Positions 34,663 to 45,600 of a stretch of 64,000 nucleotides of DNA are shown here, one piece after another. The translations under genes were made by a program, and so were the position numbers. Every line of letters begins with the position of its first letter. The stretch's first letter is position 1. The stretch covers positions 62,001 through 126,000 of the forward strand of contig NKJD01000001.1 of the NCBI GenBank assembly GCA_002256385.1, given 5' to 3'. The notes under the pieces were generated by a model. The model did no database searches. It was not told where the DNA came from and saw only the letters and a list, made by a program, of their open reading frames with translations. This DNA is from Flavobacterium sp. BFFFF2 (GTDB lineage Bacteria; Bacteroidota; Bacteroidia; Flavobacteriales; Flavobacteriaceae).

Positions 34663-37053
34663 TTAAAATGAATAGCTATACCCTACCCTAATCACTTGGG
34701 TTTCATTATAGTCCCTAGAAACGTACTGGAAACCATTTCCCTGAATATTTTTTTGGACCACCAACGTATTGAATAAATCGGAAGCATTCACGAAAAATTG
34801 GCTTTTACCCATCTTGTATTTGGCGCCCACATCTATTGAAAAACGGCCATTGGTGCGGCCTTGCGGGACGATATCAGGGGCCAAATAGGCAGTTGAAGCT
34901 TGCAAATCAAGGTGTGAATTGGGTTTCCACTGCGCGTTCAATCGGGCTGTTCCAGAATAAGCCACTTCCTTTTCAGACTGGTATAAAGTGGGCTGCGGGT
35001 ACAACAAATAAGTGGTAAATGCATCAATTTGGTTGCGGTAGCCAGTTGCATTGACTGACAAATTAAAAGTTTTTGTCAAATCTACATTGTATTGCATCTC
35101 AACACCACTAACCATACTGTTTCCCGCATTTTGCATAATATTATATAAAACGGTACTTCCTGTGTCTTGGGTGGCAATGCGGCTCAAAGTGCCACTCACA
35201 AAACGCTGAAAGGCAGCCGCATAAATGGAACTCGCTGCATAATTCTTCTTAAAACCAAGTTCAATGTTTTGGGTATACTGGGGTTTTAAAGCTGGATTCC
35301 CAATTTTGATAATTTCCGCATCGTCATACTTTGGAAAAACCCGCAAATCAAATTCATTCGGCCTGTCAACACGGCGGTTGTAGAACAAAGACCAACGTTG
35401 TCCAGTTTGTGGTTTCCAAGCCAACCGAACATTTGGAAAAGGCTGAAAATAATGATACCCATCTGAGTGATAGGTGTTGTGATTTGGATCTACTTCATAA
35501 TTGACCGAGACATATTCGGTACGCAATCCGCCTTCTAATTCAAATTTGGGCCGTTCGAAAATTAAGGTCGCATACACCGCCGGAATGTGTTCTCGATACA
35601 CTGCCCAACCCCCTGCTTGGGTATCCAGCGGCGAGTTGAGACCGGGGTTAAACTTCATGTCGGTTGGAATATTTCGCAATCGGTATTTGGCACCCGCTTC
35701 TAATTTCCCAAAGCGCAAAGGCAAGGTATAGTCAAAACTGGCATCAGTAACATTTTCGTCCGATAACAATTTAAAGCTATCTAATCCAGTATAAGTGGGA
35801 TAATTGTTGTTGAAAAAGTATTTTTCGTCTTCACGGTGAAACGTGTAATTGAAGCCCAAATTATATTGATGCCCTGGTTCACTAAATCGGTGAATCCAAG
35901 AACTTGCTAAGGTGACAGTCGTTTTTAGCTCATCTTCCAAGAACGTCCACAAGCGCGTGCGTTGGGTGAAGTCGGAATTAAAGAATGGCTCTTCGCCATA
36001 ATCAATGATACGTTCCGAACTAAAAAGTGCCGAAGCGCTAAACGAATTGTTTTTGTTCCATTGCCAATCGATACCCATTTTGCCAGTAGTAACATCGGTA
36101 TTTCGGTTGCGTCTGGTTTGTTGTTGTATAATAGTCCCATCTTTGTAAGTTCTGGTTACAAATTCATTTTTGTTAAGTGTTGGGTTGTGGAAATAATCAA
36201 CTTGTGCTAGAAATAACAGTTTTGATGTTCGGTAATTCACCGCTAACGAAGGGTTGGCTTTGACGGTCGCTTGGTATTGATCACCCACATTCGGTAGGTT
36301 TTCCTCTTTGCGCCACAAGGCACCCAAACCTGTTGCCATTTGCGCTTTTCCAGTCCAGCCTATTTGTTCATTTTTTTTAAAAATGATATTTATAACACCC
36401 GCCTGCCCATTGGCATCAAATTTGGCCGAAGGATTTTGAATGACTTCAATTTTATCCACCGCCGATGCAGGAATATTGTCAAGGGAGGTTTGGTGTCCGA
36501 AGCCAGTTAATGCAGTTTGTTTACCGTCAATTAATACGGTGACTTTATCACTTCCACGCACCACCACTTTGCCTTCTTGCACCATTAATCCAGGTACATT
36601 TTGGAGTAATTGCAACACCGATCCGCCTTGCTGGGTGGCCAATTGATCAACCACCACGGTTTTTTTATCTAATTTAGGGGCAATCCCCGTTCGATTGCCC
36701 TGAACTACTACTTCTTGAAGTGTTTCAGTTGATGGTGATAAATTGATCGTCCCCAGGTCTAAGAATGGACTTAAAGTGCCGACAAAAAGGGGTTTGTCAA
36801 TTGACTTAAAAGTATCTGCTTCAATATGCAATCGATAATCACCTGGCTTTAGCGCATTTAATACAAATAAGCCATTTTCGTTGGTTAGCACCCCCACCAC
36901 AAAGGTTTTGCCTAAAAAAACTTGAACGGAGGCCAACGGAATTGGCTGTTTGTCAGTAGTGGTGAGTTTTCCTGACAGTTCGACCGTGGTATTTTGGCCA
37001 AACGATAAACTAAAAAAAAGGATACAAATAACCCCAAAAAAAAACTTAGACAT
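34663..37053 (-). CDS. TonB-dependent receptor-like outer-membrane protein
   Basis: 796 residues. A signal peptide (end SFGQ) is followed by a carboxypeptidase-regulatory-like beta-sandwich (about 25-110, ELSGKLTTTDKQPIPLASVQVFLG). Next come a plug domain (about 120-225, with VVVQGNRTGIAPKLDKK and VEVIQNPSAKFDANGQAGVINI) and an OMP_b-brl_3-type barrel ending in GYSYSF. Receptors of this subgroup take up iron-chelates, peptides or other ligands with TonB energy. No susD-like or regulatory partner is adjacent, so the ligand is unknown. Confidence 0.9.
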   Translation of the reverse strand: MSKFFFGVICILFFSLSFGQNTTVELSGKLTTTDKQPIPLASVQVFLGKTFVVGVLTNENGLFVLNALKPGDYRLHIEADTFKSIDKPLFVGTLSPFLDLGTINLSPSTETLQEVVVQGNRTGIAPKLDKKTVVVDQLATQQGGSVLQLLQNVPGLMVQEGKVVVRGSDKVTVLIDGKQTALTGFGHQTSLDNIPASAVDKIEVIQNPSAKFDANGQAGVINIIFKKNEQIGWTGKAQMATGLGALWRKEENLPNVGDQYQATVKANPSLAVNYRTSKLLFLAQVDYFHNPTLNKNEFVTRTYKDGTIIQQQTRRNRNTDVTTGKMGIDWQWNKNNSFSASALFSSERIIDYGEEPFFNSDFTQRTRLWTFLEDELKTTVTLASSWIHRFSEPGHQYNLGFNYTFHREDEKYFFNNNYPTYTGLDSFKLLSDENVTDASFDYTLPLRFGKLEAGAKYRLRNIPTDMKFNPGLNSPLDTQAGGWAVYREHIPAVYATLIFERPKFELEGGLRTEYVSVNYEVDPNHNTYHSDGYHYFQPFPNVRLAWKPQTGQRWSLFYNRRVDRPNEFDLRVFPKYDDAEIIKIGNPALKPQYTQNIELGFKKNYAASSIYAAAFQRFVSGTLSRIATQDTGSTVLYNIMQNAGNSMVSGVEMQYNVDLTKTFNLSVNATGYRNQIDAFTTYLLYPQPTLYQSEKEVAYSGTARLNAQWKPNSHLDLQASTAYLAPDIVPQGRTNGRFSIDVGAKYKMGKSQFFVNASDLFNTLVVQKNIQGNGFQYVSRDYNETQVIRVGYSYSF

Positions 37054-37124
37054 ACAAAAAGATATTATTTAAAAATAGGCTTTCAGCAGGTCTTAAATCT
37101 TTAATAATGATTAATTTATTAATA

Positions 37125-39167
37125 TTATTTGCGTTTGAATGCTTGAATTCCTTGATCCAACCAGTGCTGAAATTCACCTCCACTGGCCACCGAAATTGAT
37201 TGTGAAGTGAGCGTTTTCTCTTGCTCATCTAGGAGCACATAATAGGGCTGTGAATTGGCTTTGTAGCGGGTGATGATCATTTCGGTCCATTGATCACCAA
37301 CGGTTTCAATCGTATTTCCTGTTACTTTTGACACATACTGCTTGTCGGCAGGTAAAGGTTTTTTATTGTCCACATACAAAGAAATCACTATTACCTCATT
37401 GGCTAAAATTTGTTTAATTTCGGGCAACGACCATACATTGCTTTCCATGCGGCGGCAATTTTGACAACCATAACCTGTAAAATCAATGAGGGCTGGTTTA
37501 TGGACTTTTTTGGCATAGCTCATGCCTTGGGTATAATCGGTAAAGACTGTCAATCCAAGCGGGCCTTTTTCGGCTCCTTCAGGTAATTCAGCGGCTGATG
37601 ACGTCGCTTTCCCCAAAAAACCACTGCTTTCACTGTAGTGGTCTGGTGGTGGAAAACCGCTGATTAATTTCAGTGGGGCACCAAACAAGCCCGGAATCAA
37701 GTAAATGGTAAAAGATAGCACCAACATAGCCAACAGCAACCTTCCAACTGACAAGTGCATCACCTGACTATCATGCGCGGTTTTAATTTTACCAAACAAA
37801 TACAAGGTCCAAGCACCAAATATGGCGATCCACAAAGCCAAAAATACTTCGCGCTCTACCAAATGCAATTGCAACACCAAGTCGGCAGTGGATAAAAATT
37901 TAAATGCCAACGCCAACTCTAAAAAGCCCAATGAAACTTTAACCGTATTGAGCCAACCACCCGATTGCGGTAATGAAGCCAACCAACCTGGAAACAAGGC
38001 AAACAACATAAAGGGCAAGGCCAACGCGGTTGAAAATCCCAACATCCCAACCAAAGGTGAAATACCGCCCATGGAAGCCGCTTCAACCAACAAGGTTCCT
38101 ACTATGGGGCCAGTACACGAAAACGAAACGATGGCCAATGCCAAAGCCATGAATAGTATACCAATTACGCCGCCTTTCTCGGCCTTTTGGTCAATTTTAT
38201 TGGACCAGCTATAGGGCAAAACCAACTCGAACGCACCTAAAAAGGAACAGGCAAAAACAATTAAAATGACAAAGAAAATCAGGTTAAACCATGGATTGGT
38301 AGACAACGCATTGAGCGCATCGGCCCCAAAAATAGCCGTAACCGCCCAACCCAATAGCACGTATAAAATAATGATGGACAACCCATACCACAAAGCTTGT
38401 TGAATGCCTTGTGCGCGCTTTTCATTGCGTTTGGTAAAATAGCTCACCGTCATAGGAATCATGGGGAACACACAAGGGGTTAACAGTGCGGTGAAACCTC
38501 CTAAAAATGACCACCAAAACAAGGCCCATAATCCTTTGGAAGACGATGCCTCTTTCTCTGATGACAATTCCGTAGATTTACTTACAACAGTTTGTTCCTT
38601 TGGTTGCGCCACTTGCTTCTCTGCTTCCAGGGTGGTGGCAGCTACTGTATCAACGTTGGTGACCGCTTGCGCAGCCATTTCTGTTGATGCAACTGGGAGT
38701 TTAAAAACAAAAGTCTTTTTAAGGTTGGTGCAAGACTCCTTACATGCTTGATAATCAATTTTTACCTTTATTTCTGTAATTGAAGGCTGTAAACGTTTGA
38801 TTCGTTGGGTAAAAACCACTTTGTTTTCAAAGAAATATTCATCGACATCAAAATCAACATTGTGCTTTTTGATATAAGGCGATTCTTTGGTTTTACCAAT
38901 GTACTTGATCGATTCAGTCGTTGGCGTCCAAGTTAACTCTGCTGGCAATGATCCGCCTTCTGGCGTAAATTGTGAATACACGTGCCAATGCGGCTCAATG
39001 GTGCCCGTAAGAATAAGATCAAAGGTTTCTTGGTCAATGGTTTGGACGGTGGTCTTCCATTTTACAGGGTCTTTAATTTGAGCCGAAGACCATGAAATCA
39101 TCAGTAGTGCACAAATTGTAACCGCAAATGACACCCAAGCTTTTTGTATAGAAGGAATTATAAACAT
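37125..39167 (-). CDS. dsbD: DsbD-type thiol:disulfide interchange protein
   Basis: 680 residues in the DsbD order: a signal peptide, an N-terminal Ig-like alpha domain with CKESC, a linker rich in Glu/Lys/Thr, eight membrane helices with the paired cysteines TPCVFPMIP and FSCTGP, and a C-terminal thioredoxin fold with GYGCQNCRRME (CxxC). DsbD carries electrons from cytoplasmic thioredoxin to periplasmic proteins, for example in disulfide isomerisation and cytochrome c maturation. It is separated from tilS by a 137-bp gap with an exact -7 box, so it has its own promoter. Confidence 0.94.
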   Translation of the reverse strand: MFIIPSIQKAWVSFAVTICALLMISWSSAQIKDPVKWKTTVQTIDQETFDLILTGTIEPHWHVYSQFTPEGGSLPAELTWTPTTESIKYIGKTKESPYIKKHNVDFDVDEYFFENKVVFTQRIKRLQPSITEIKVKIDYQACKESCTNLKKTFVFKLPVASTEMAAQAVTNVDTVAATTLEAEKQVAQPKEQTVVSKSTELSSEKEASSSKGLWALFWWSFLGGFTALLTPCVFPMIPMTVSYFTKRNEKRAQGIQQALWYGLSIIILYVLLGWAVTAIFGADALNALSTNPWFNLIFFVILIVFACSFLGAFELVLPYSWSNKIDQKAEKGGVIGILFMALALAIVSFSCTGPIVGTLLVEAASMGGISPLVGMLGFSTALALPFMLFALFPGWLASLPQSGGWLNTVKVSLGFLELALAFKFLSTADLVLQLHLVEREVFLALWIAIFGAWTLYLFGKIKTAHDSQVMHLSVGRLLLAMLVLSFTIYLIPGLFGAPLKLISGFPPPDHYSESSGFLGKATSSAAELPEGAEKGPLGLTVFTDYTQGMSYAKKVHKPALIDFTGYGCQNCRRMESNVWSLPEIKQILANEVIVISLYVDNKKPLPADKQYVSKVTGNTIETVGDQWTEMIITRYKANSQPYYVLLDEQEKTLTSQSISVASGGEFQHWLDQGIQAFKRK

Positions 39168-39192
39168 GAACCACTTTTTAAATTGAACGTTT

Positions 39193-39200
39193 CAAAAGTA
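39193..39200 (-). promoter_or_regulatory. -7 promoter box of dsbD
   Basis: TACTTTTG on the minus strand, an exact TAnnTTTG match 26 bp before the start codon. Confidence 0.55.
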
Positions 39201-39304
39201 GGTGATCCCTTTGAGTTGGCCATTTATTTTTCCATTTCATTAACAGGTTTTATCTCAAAAAATGGGTAAAATGCTTGTCAAGCTCATAAATAACTAGCCA
39301 TCTG

Positions 39305-40612
39305 TTATCCTTCAAACCAACAGATTTCAACCCGCTGCTGACTATTATCGGTTGCTAAAAATCGGCGATTGGCTCTGCTGCCTATAATCCAAATAATTTC
39401 ATGTCCATGCGCCAAAACCCATGTATGTGGCCGCTGGTATACTGGTATTTGAGCATCTTTAAAATATTTCCCCAAACTTTTACGGCCCTCCATGCCCGTT
39501 GGATATATATAATCATTGGGCAATGGTTGCCTAAGTACGAGCGATTCAGTAAGCAATTGCCAATCAATGACGATGCTGTTTTTTTGTGGGGGTGAAATAT
39601 CCGTTTCATACTTTAAACTTATGTTGATGGGAACTGTCATTTCTGCGGGCACATTCAATGCATATTGAGTTCCCTTCAGATCCAGCACCCGTTCCAACAA
39701 AACAAGTATTGACGGTTGCTTAATCAATACATGGGTGGCACTCAACACCTTTTTTCCTGTTTCCAATTGTGGCATTCGGTAAATTTCGTCCCATTGGGCA
39801 AAGCCAAATTGCTGCAATTGCTGATATAAAATGTGTTCAAATCCTGGCACCTTGGTTAAAATTTCCAAATCTATATGCAAGCCATCTTTATGTTGACTCG
39901 TGCATTGTTCCCACAAAAAAGTGGCCGCATACTGAGCCAAATCGTACGTATGCTTCCATTGCTGGCGGCTGTGATCAAAGGATTGCTCCAAAGACGGATT
40001 AAACGATTTTAACAATGGAATCACTTCATGCCGAATGCGGTTTCGGGTGTAATCAGATTTGGCATTGCTGCTGTCATCGCGCCATTGCCAGCCCTTTTGA
40101 TGGGCCCATTGAAACAATTCGGCTCGGGTATATTGAATCAATGGCCTCAAACAATGGGCCTTTGATTGAATACCCAACAACCCTTGGACGCCTGATCCCC
40201 TTACAAAATGATGGATACTGGTTTCTAGCGCATCGTTCAGGTGATGGGCCGTGAGCAAAAAATGGCAATCTTGACTTTGTAAAAGCGCTGAAAACCAATC
40301 GTATCTGATTGTCCGAGCAAGTTCTTGAATGGATCCACCTTGCTCTTTTTGGATGTCAAGCGTACTGACTTTTTTAACTAAAAAAGGGACTTTATTTTTT
40401 TGTGCCCAATCGGCAACAAATACTTCATCTGCCTCACTTTCGGCGCCTCGCAATCCATAATTAACATGTGCAATCAATAATTTTGCGCCCAATTCATGCA
40501 TTGATGCTGCTAAAACCATCGAATCAAGACCTCCGCTCACCGCAATTAAAAAACGAGTGGTTTCAAAATGGGCGCCATGCAATTGCAGTTGATGTAGAAG
40601 CCGCTGATTCAT
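39305..40612 (-). CDS. tilS: tRNA(Ile)-lysidine synthase
   Basis: 435 residues from the ATG at 40612, which overlaps the pabB stop as ATGA; a start 18 codons further upstream would lie inside pabB. The N-terminal PP-loop is LIAVSGGLDSMVLAAS, followed by HVNYGLRG, TAHHLNDALET and RNRIRHEVIP, all TilS hallmarks. The C-terminal substrate-recognition domain is present. TilS puts lysine on C34 of tRNA-Ile(CAU), so that it reads AUA; the gene is essential. The overlap with pabB shows translational coupling of two unrelated housekeeping genes. Confidence 0.95.
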   Translation of the reverse strand: MNQRLLHQLQLHGAHFETTRFLIAVSGGLDSMVLAASMHELGAKLLIAHVNYGLRGAESEADEVFVADWAQKNKVPFLVKKVSTLDIQKEQGGSIQELARTIRYDWFSALLQSQDCHFLLTAHHLNDALETSIHHFVRGSGVQGLLGIQSKAHCLRPLIQYTRAELFQWAHQKGWQWRDDSSNAKSDYTRNRIRHEVIPLLKSFNPSLEQSFDHSRQQWKHTYDLAQYAATFLWEQCTSQHKDGLHIDLEILTKVPGFEHILYQQLQQFGFAQWDEIYRMPQLETGKKVLSATHVLIKQPSILVLLERVLDLKGTQYALNVPAEMTVPINISLKYETDISPPQKNSIVIDWQLLTESLVLRQPLPNDYIYPTGMEGRKSLGKYFKDAQIPVYQRPHTWVLAHGHEIIWIIGSRANRRFLATDNSQQRVEICWFEG

Positions 40613-41925
40613 GAAGCAGAAAGTTGTAATAATACATCTTTGATTGCCTTCGCCTTGAGCAGACATTCTTCATATTCTTGTTCAGGATCTGATAGGGCCG
40701 TAATGGCGCTCCCTACACTACAGGATGCGTAATGTCGATTGGCATCAAACATCAAACTGCGGATAACGACATTAAAATCAAAGTCGCCTTCGGGGGTGAT
40801 GTAACCCAATGAACCACTGTACAATCCACGTTGGGTAACTTCAAATGCTTCAATGAGTTCCATGGCCCGAATTTTAGGCGCGCCAGTCATACTTCCCATG
40901 GGGAAACTGGCTTTTAAAACGGGGGTTAAACCCATTTCAGTTGGGATATTGCAAGATATGGTAGAAATCAGTTGGTGTACCTGACTAAAAGTATACACCC
41001 TACACAATTCATTGACTTCCAAACTATTGGACAAAGCCACTCGTGACAAATCATTGCGAACCAAATCAACAATCATGATGTTTTCGGCCCGTTCTTTTGG
41101 ATCTAATTGCAGGGAATGCGCTAATTCACTATCTATCAGTTTGTCAGTACTTCTGCGAGCAGTGCCCTTTATAGGCTGTGAAATGAGTTTTGAACCCGAT
41201 TTTTTAATGTAGCGTTCAGGCGAGGCGCAAAGCAAATAATTGTTTTGCCATTTTAAATAAGCTGCAAACGGTGCTTTTGATCGTTCGCACAACTGCTCAT
41301 AGGTTAATAATGGATTGATTTCAGTGGCCGTGGAATAAAATTCAGTACAAAAATTGACTTCATAAATATCGCCCCTCTGAATGTGTGCTTGCAGTTTATG
41401 AATTTTTTCAATATAAACTTCTTTTGAAAGCCTTGCCTCCCAATTCACCAGATTGTTCGGCTGTTTTGTTTCCAATTGCCAATTTTGAATCGCCTTCCAA
41501 TCAGCATCCCATTCCTCTTCGCAGCAAGGCAAATACAAAGCAATCAATTGATTGCCTTCAATTTTAAACAAACGCTTGGGCTGAAAAAAATACAGCATGG
41601 GAAATTCCACCGTTTGAGGCAAATTTGATGGCAACGGCTCCATAGCATTTTTAAGGTCATACCCCATAAAACCGAATAGCCAATCGCGGGTATAACCTTG
41701 AAAATCTTGCAAATTAGCCAGAGCGGTGGTTTCGTCGGCTTTGATTGATGTAAATGCATCAACTGCCATCATCCACCCATGCGACTCGTACAAATCTGCA
41801 GGCTGACTTTGAAACCTGCCATCCAACACCAAACATTCGACAAAAGTACTCCCCCACCCCATTAATTGCTGGCGGGTTGTTTCAACAGAATCAAGTGTTT
41901 GTGTAAACTGTATCCGTTTTGTCAT
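40609..41925 (-). CDS. pabB: Aminodeoxychorismate synthase component I (PabB-like)
   Basis: 438 residues, typical of PabB/TrpE. The chorismate-binding domain shows QPIKGTARRSTD, the ERAENIMIVDLVRNDLSR block, and GSMTGAPKIRAMELIEAFE. A lysine in the PIKGT motif is the PabB-type residue that forms a covalent intermediate, where TrpE has Ala, which favours PabB. It makes 4-amino-4-deoxychorismate for folate synthesis together with a PabA amidotransferase not seen here. Its promoter faces that of tsaB. Confidence 0.92.
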   Translation of the reverse strand: MTKRIQFTQTLDSVETTRQQLMGWGSTFVECLVLDGRFQSQPADLYESHGWMMAVDAFTSIKADETTALANLQDFQGYTRDWLFGFMGYDLKNAMEPLPSNLPQTVEFPMLYFFQPKRLFKIEGNQLIALYLPCCEEEWDADWKAIQNWQLETKQPNNLVNWEARLSKEVYIEKIHKLQAHIQRGDIYEVNFCTEFYSTATEINPLLTYEQLCERSKAPFAAYLKWQNNYLLCASPERYIKKSGSKLISQPIKGTARRSTDKLIDSELAHSLQLDPKERAENIMIVDLVRNDLSRVALSNSLEVNELCRVYTFSQVHQLISTISCNIPTEMGLTPVLKASFPMGSMTGAPKIRAMELIEAFEVTQRGLYSGSLGYITPEGDFDFNVVIRSLMFDANRHYASCSVGSAITALSDPEQEYEECLLKAKAIKDVLLQLSAS

Positions 41926-41941
41926 GGTTTCGGTTTACTGG

Positions 41942-42009
41942 CAAAAATACAAATCAACTGGTAACTCATTACCGAAAGGATGCATTTCGATGTAAAAAAA
42001 GTATTTTTG
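41942..42009. promoter_or_regulatory. Divergent -7 boxes for pabB and tsaB
   Basis: TATTTTTG occurs on the minus strand (41942-41949, for pabB) and on the plus strand (42002-42009, for tsaB); both match TAnnTTTG exactly. Each lies within about 20 bp of its start codon. TTG at -33 is not evident. Confidence 0.55.
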
Positions 42010-42021
42010 CGCAAAAATTAG

Positions 42022-42687
42022 ATGACGATGCCTTGTATGTTGCTTTTGGAAACCGCTACCAAAAATTGTTCTGTCGCGCTAAGTGAAGGAAATCAACTGT
42101 TAGCCATTCGCGAAGAAGCTACAGCACATTATAGCCATGCCGAACAATTACACCAATTTGTGCTGGAAGTTTTGGCAGAAGCGAACAAAAAAATATCCGA
42201 TTTAGATGCAATAGTTGTAAGTGGCGGACCTGGTTCCTACACAGGCTTGCGCATTGGTATTTCAGCTGCCAAAGGATATGGATATGCTTTGCAAATTCCA
42301 TTGATTTCTTTGAATACACTCGATGTATTGGCACAACAAATTCAAATTAAAAAAGGATCAATCATTCCATTATTAGATGCACGCCGCATGGAAGTGTACA
42401 GTAAAGTATTGACTTCAACCTATGAAATAAGCGCCCAAACTAAAGCCGAAATTATTGATGCACATTCATTCGACCAATTGGAGGGGCCTATCCATTTATT
42501 GGGTGATGGGCAATTTAAATGCAAAGGGGTTGTCTTGCATAAAGACATCCATTTTCATGAAGAAATAGTTTATCCATCGGCCCGCAACATGGTTTCCTTG
42601 GCTTATAAAAAGTTCAACGCCAGGCTTTTTGAGGACCTGGCGTATTATGAACCAAACTATTTAAAAGAATTCAACGGGGGAAATTAG
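42022..42687 (+). CDS. tsaB: tRNA threonylcarbamoyladenosine biosynthesis protein TsaB
   Basis: 221 residues. The ASKHA-fold N-terminal half shows LLLETATKNCSVAL and VVSGGPGSYTGLRIGISAAKG, the TsaB signatures. It partners TsaD and TsaE in adding threonylcarbamoyl to A37 of ANN-decoding tRNAs. The last 4 bases overlap tail to tail with the stop of the giant repeat-protein gene on the opposite strand; no terminator separates the two. Confidence 0.95.
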   Translation: MTMPCMLLLETATKNCSVALSEGNQLLAIREEATAHYSHAEQLHQFVLEVLAEANKKISDLDAIVVSGGPGSYTGLRIGISAAKGYGYALQIPLISLNTLDVLAQQIQIKKGSIIPLLDARRMEVYSKVLTSTYEISAQTKAEIIDAHSFDQLEGPIHLLGDGQFKCKGVVLHKDIHFHEEIVYPSARNMVSLAYKKFNARLFEDLAYYEPNYLKEFNGGN

Positions 42688-45600
42688 CGTTTTAAAGTAA
42701 AATGCGATTTGTATTCGTATGATTTACCTAAATGAGTAAACTGAACAGCAAACCAGTAATCATCTGAAGGCAATTGCGAGCCGTTCAATTGTCCGTCCCA
42801 ACCAGATCCATTTGGTTTAATTTGCATGATCATTTTACCAAAGCGATCGAAAATTTGGATGTTTGCATCTTTTTTAGATGTCAATGATTCAATGTTCCAA
42901 ACATCATTGTATCCATCACCGTTTGGCGTAAAGAATTTTGGAAATTCAACTACCATCGGAGTTACAATTTCAATACCACAGCCATTGATGTCGCGAACAC
43001 GTACAATGTGAACACCACCTTCTACATTTTCAAAGGTAGCTGATTCTTGATATGCGCCACCATCGATTGAATATTCATAAGTACCTTTTCCTTGGGCAAC
43101 AACAGTGATGATGTTCAAATTATCAATTAGATCGTCAACACGGTATGATACTTTGGCAACGGAAGAATTTGAAATAGTGAATGAAGTAGGAACTGATTTA
43201 CATCCAGTTTGTGCATTTTTAGCAACCACTTCATAAGTTCCTTCACGCTCAATTCTAAAGTTAGGAGTTGAAGCTAATACTTGTTGCGTTTCTGAATACC
43301 ATACAAAAGCGTGTTGCGTTGCTGACAAATCTGTTTGAGTAATGATCGCTTTTTCAACATTACCTGAAGTTGGATTCACACAAATGTATCCATCAGCAAC
43401 TTTTGGCTCTGGCAATTTGTGAACAATTAAAGCAATCGGCTGAACGTCAAAGCAATTTAAGCTTGGTGTGTAATCCATTCTAACATAAACTGGATTGGCG
43501 GCAGTAAGCGCGCTGATAGCATGTAAACCTTGGTTCGCATCAGTAGCATTTTCAAAATATCTTACTTGAAAATCTGATCCTGTTTGGTTGCCAAGCACAT
43601 ACGAAGTAAATGAGTTCACATCAAACTGGGTTAGTCCATCGTTGCTGCCATCTTTATCACAGCTCGTGCGAACTGGAGCAGGAACAGCATAAATCTGAGC
43701 TGGACGAGTCACCGTGATCATAAATGATTTTTCATCTGAACAACTTGCGTTGCTTGGTGAAACAGCATTCACATAGATTTTTTTGGTAACTCTAATTTCA
43801 GTGCCAACAGCAATGATACCACCTGTTCTATTTGGTCCATTAAAATAAGTTCCAGTCGCTAATGTTGGTAAAACATAACCTCCACAAGTAGTAATATCAC
43901 TCACTGAAGGCAAACTGAAAATATTAACTTGAAAACTTTTTTCTTGTTTACAAGCTGGTGTAGTGGCTGTTTGAGCATACACATATACAGTTTGTGATTG
44001 CGTTAATACTGTTCCACTAGATAATAATGAACCAGCACCTTGCGATTCTGAAAAGAATCGACCTACTTGTATATTTGGTAATACATAATGGCCACAAGCT
44101 TCTTGATTAGGAATAGTTGCAATCACAGGATTTTGAATAATGCTGATAGGTAATACTGACTCAGCAAAACAACCTGGCAAATCAGTTGATTGCGCCTGAA
44201 CATATAATTGAGTCGATTGACTGATTACATCACCTGCATTTTTAACTGATCCACCTCCAGAAAGCGTGTAATATTTAGTATTTGATGGTAAACTTGGCAA
44301 AATGTATTGCTCACAAACTTGAATAGGACTTACTGAAGGAGCTTGAACAGTGTGAATGGTGATTGTAAAACTTCTTTCTTGTGTACAAGATGGCGTTGTG
44401 TTGGTTCTGTCAAACACATAAATGGTTTGATTTTCTGTTACAATAGTTCCAGCAGCAACGTTGGTTCCTGTTCCTCCTGCAGTAGTAAAATATTTTCCCA
44501 TATTTAAAACAGGTAAAACATACTGATTACATGCTGCTTGATTAGCAAAATTTGGTAAAACGGGCGCTTGAACAATTACAATATTCCAACTTGACACATC
44601 AGAACATGACTGCATGGTAGGTGATTGTGCGCGGATAGTTACCGGCGTGGTAGTATTTAAAATAGTTCCAGCAGGCAATTCTTGGCCGCCTATTGTAGCA
44701 GTATAATAATGCACATTAGTTGGCAAGGCAGGTAATTCAAACTGATTACAAACTTGAACAGCGGTCATTACTGGCGCATGAGCCTCATTGATAGTTACTT
44801 GAAAGCTTCTTTCTTGTGAACAAGAAGGTGTAGTAGTGGTTTGATCAAACACATAAACAGTTTGCGTTTGAGTAAGTACGGTTCCAGCTGTTAAACTGTT
44901 ACCAGCACCACCTGCCGCTGTAAAATAATTCCCTGAATTTAGAACAGGCAATACAAATTGATTACATGCTTCTTGATTTGAGAATGAAGGTAAAGCAGGA
45001 GCTGGAATAATAGTAATTCCCCAGTTTGATTCGTTACTACATCCCGCTAAAGTTGACGATTGTGCTTGTAAAAAAAGTGCTGTACTAGCAGTGATCACAG
45101 TACCTGGTGTAAGTTCTTGTCCGCCACCATTTGACATTGTAAAATAATGTACGTCAATTGGCAAGGCAGGTAACTCAAATTGATTGCATATTTGAACACC
45201 AGACATTACTGGCGCATGCGCTTGGTGAATAGTAACCAAAAAGCTTCTTTCTTGTGTGCAAGAAGGTGTGGTTGTGGTTTGTTCAAAAACATAAACAGTT
45301 TGCGTTTCAGTTAGCACAGTTCCAGCTGTTAAAGCGTTACCTACTCCACCTGTTGTCGTAAAATAATTTCCAGATGTTAAAGCAGGTAATGTGAATTGAT
45401 TACAAGCAACTTGATCTGTATAGGCAGGCATTAAAGGAGCTTGAATAATGGTGATGTTAAAAATAGACTCATCAGAACAAACGATGCGGTCTCCAGTTTC
45501 AGCACGCAAGTAAAGAACAGTTGACTGTGTAATTAAATCACCAGCCATTTTACGAACACCAGCACCATTTGATCCGCCAGTTGCTGTATAGTAAGCCACG

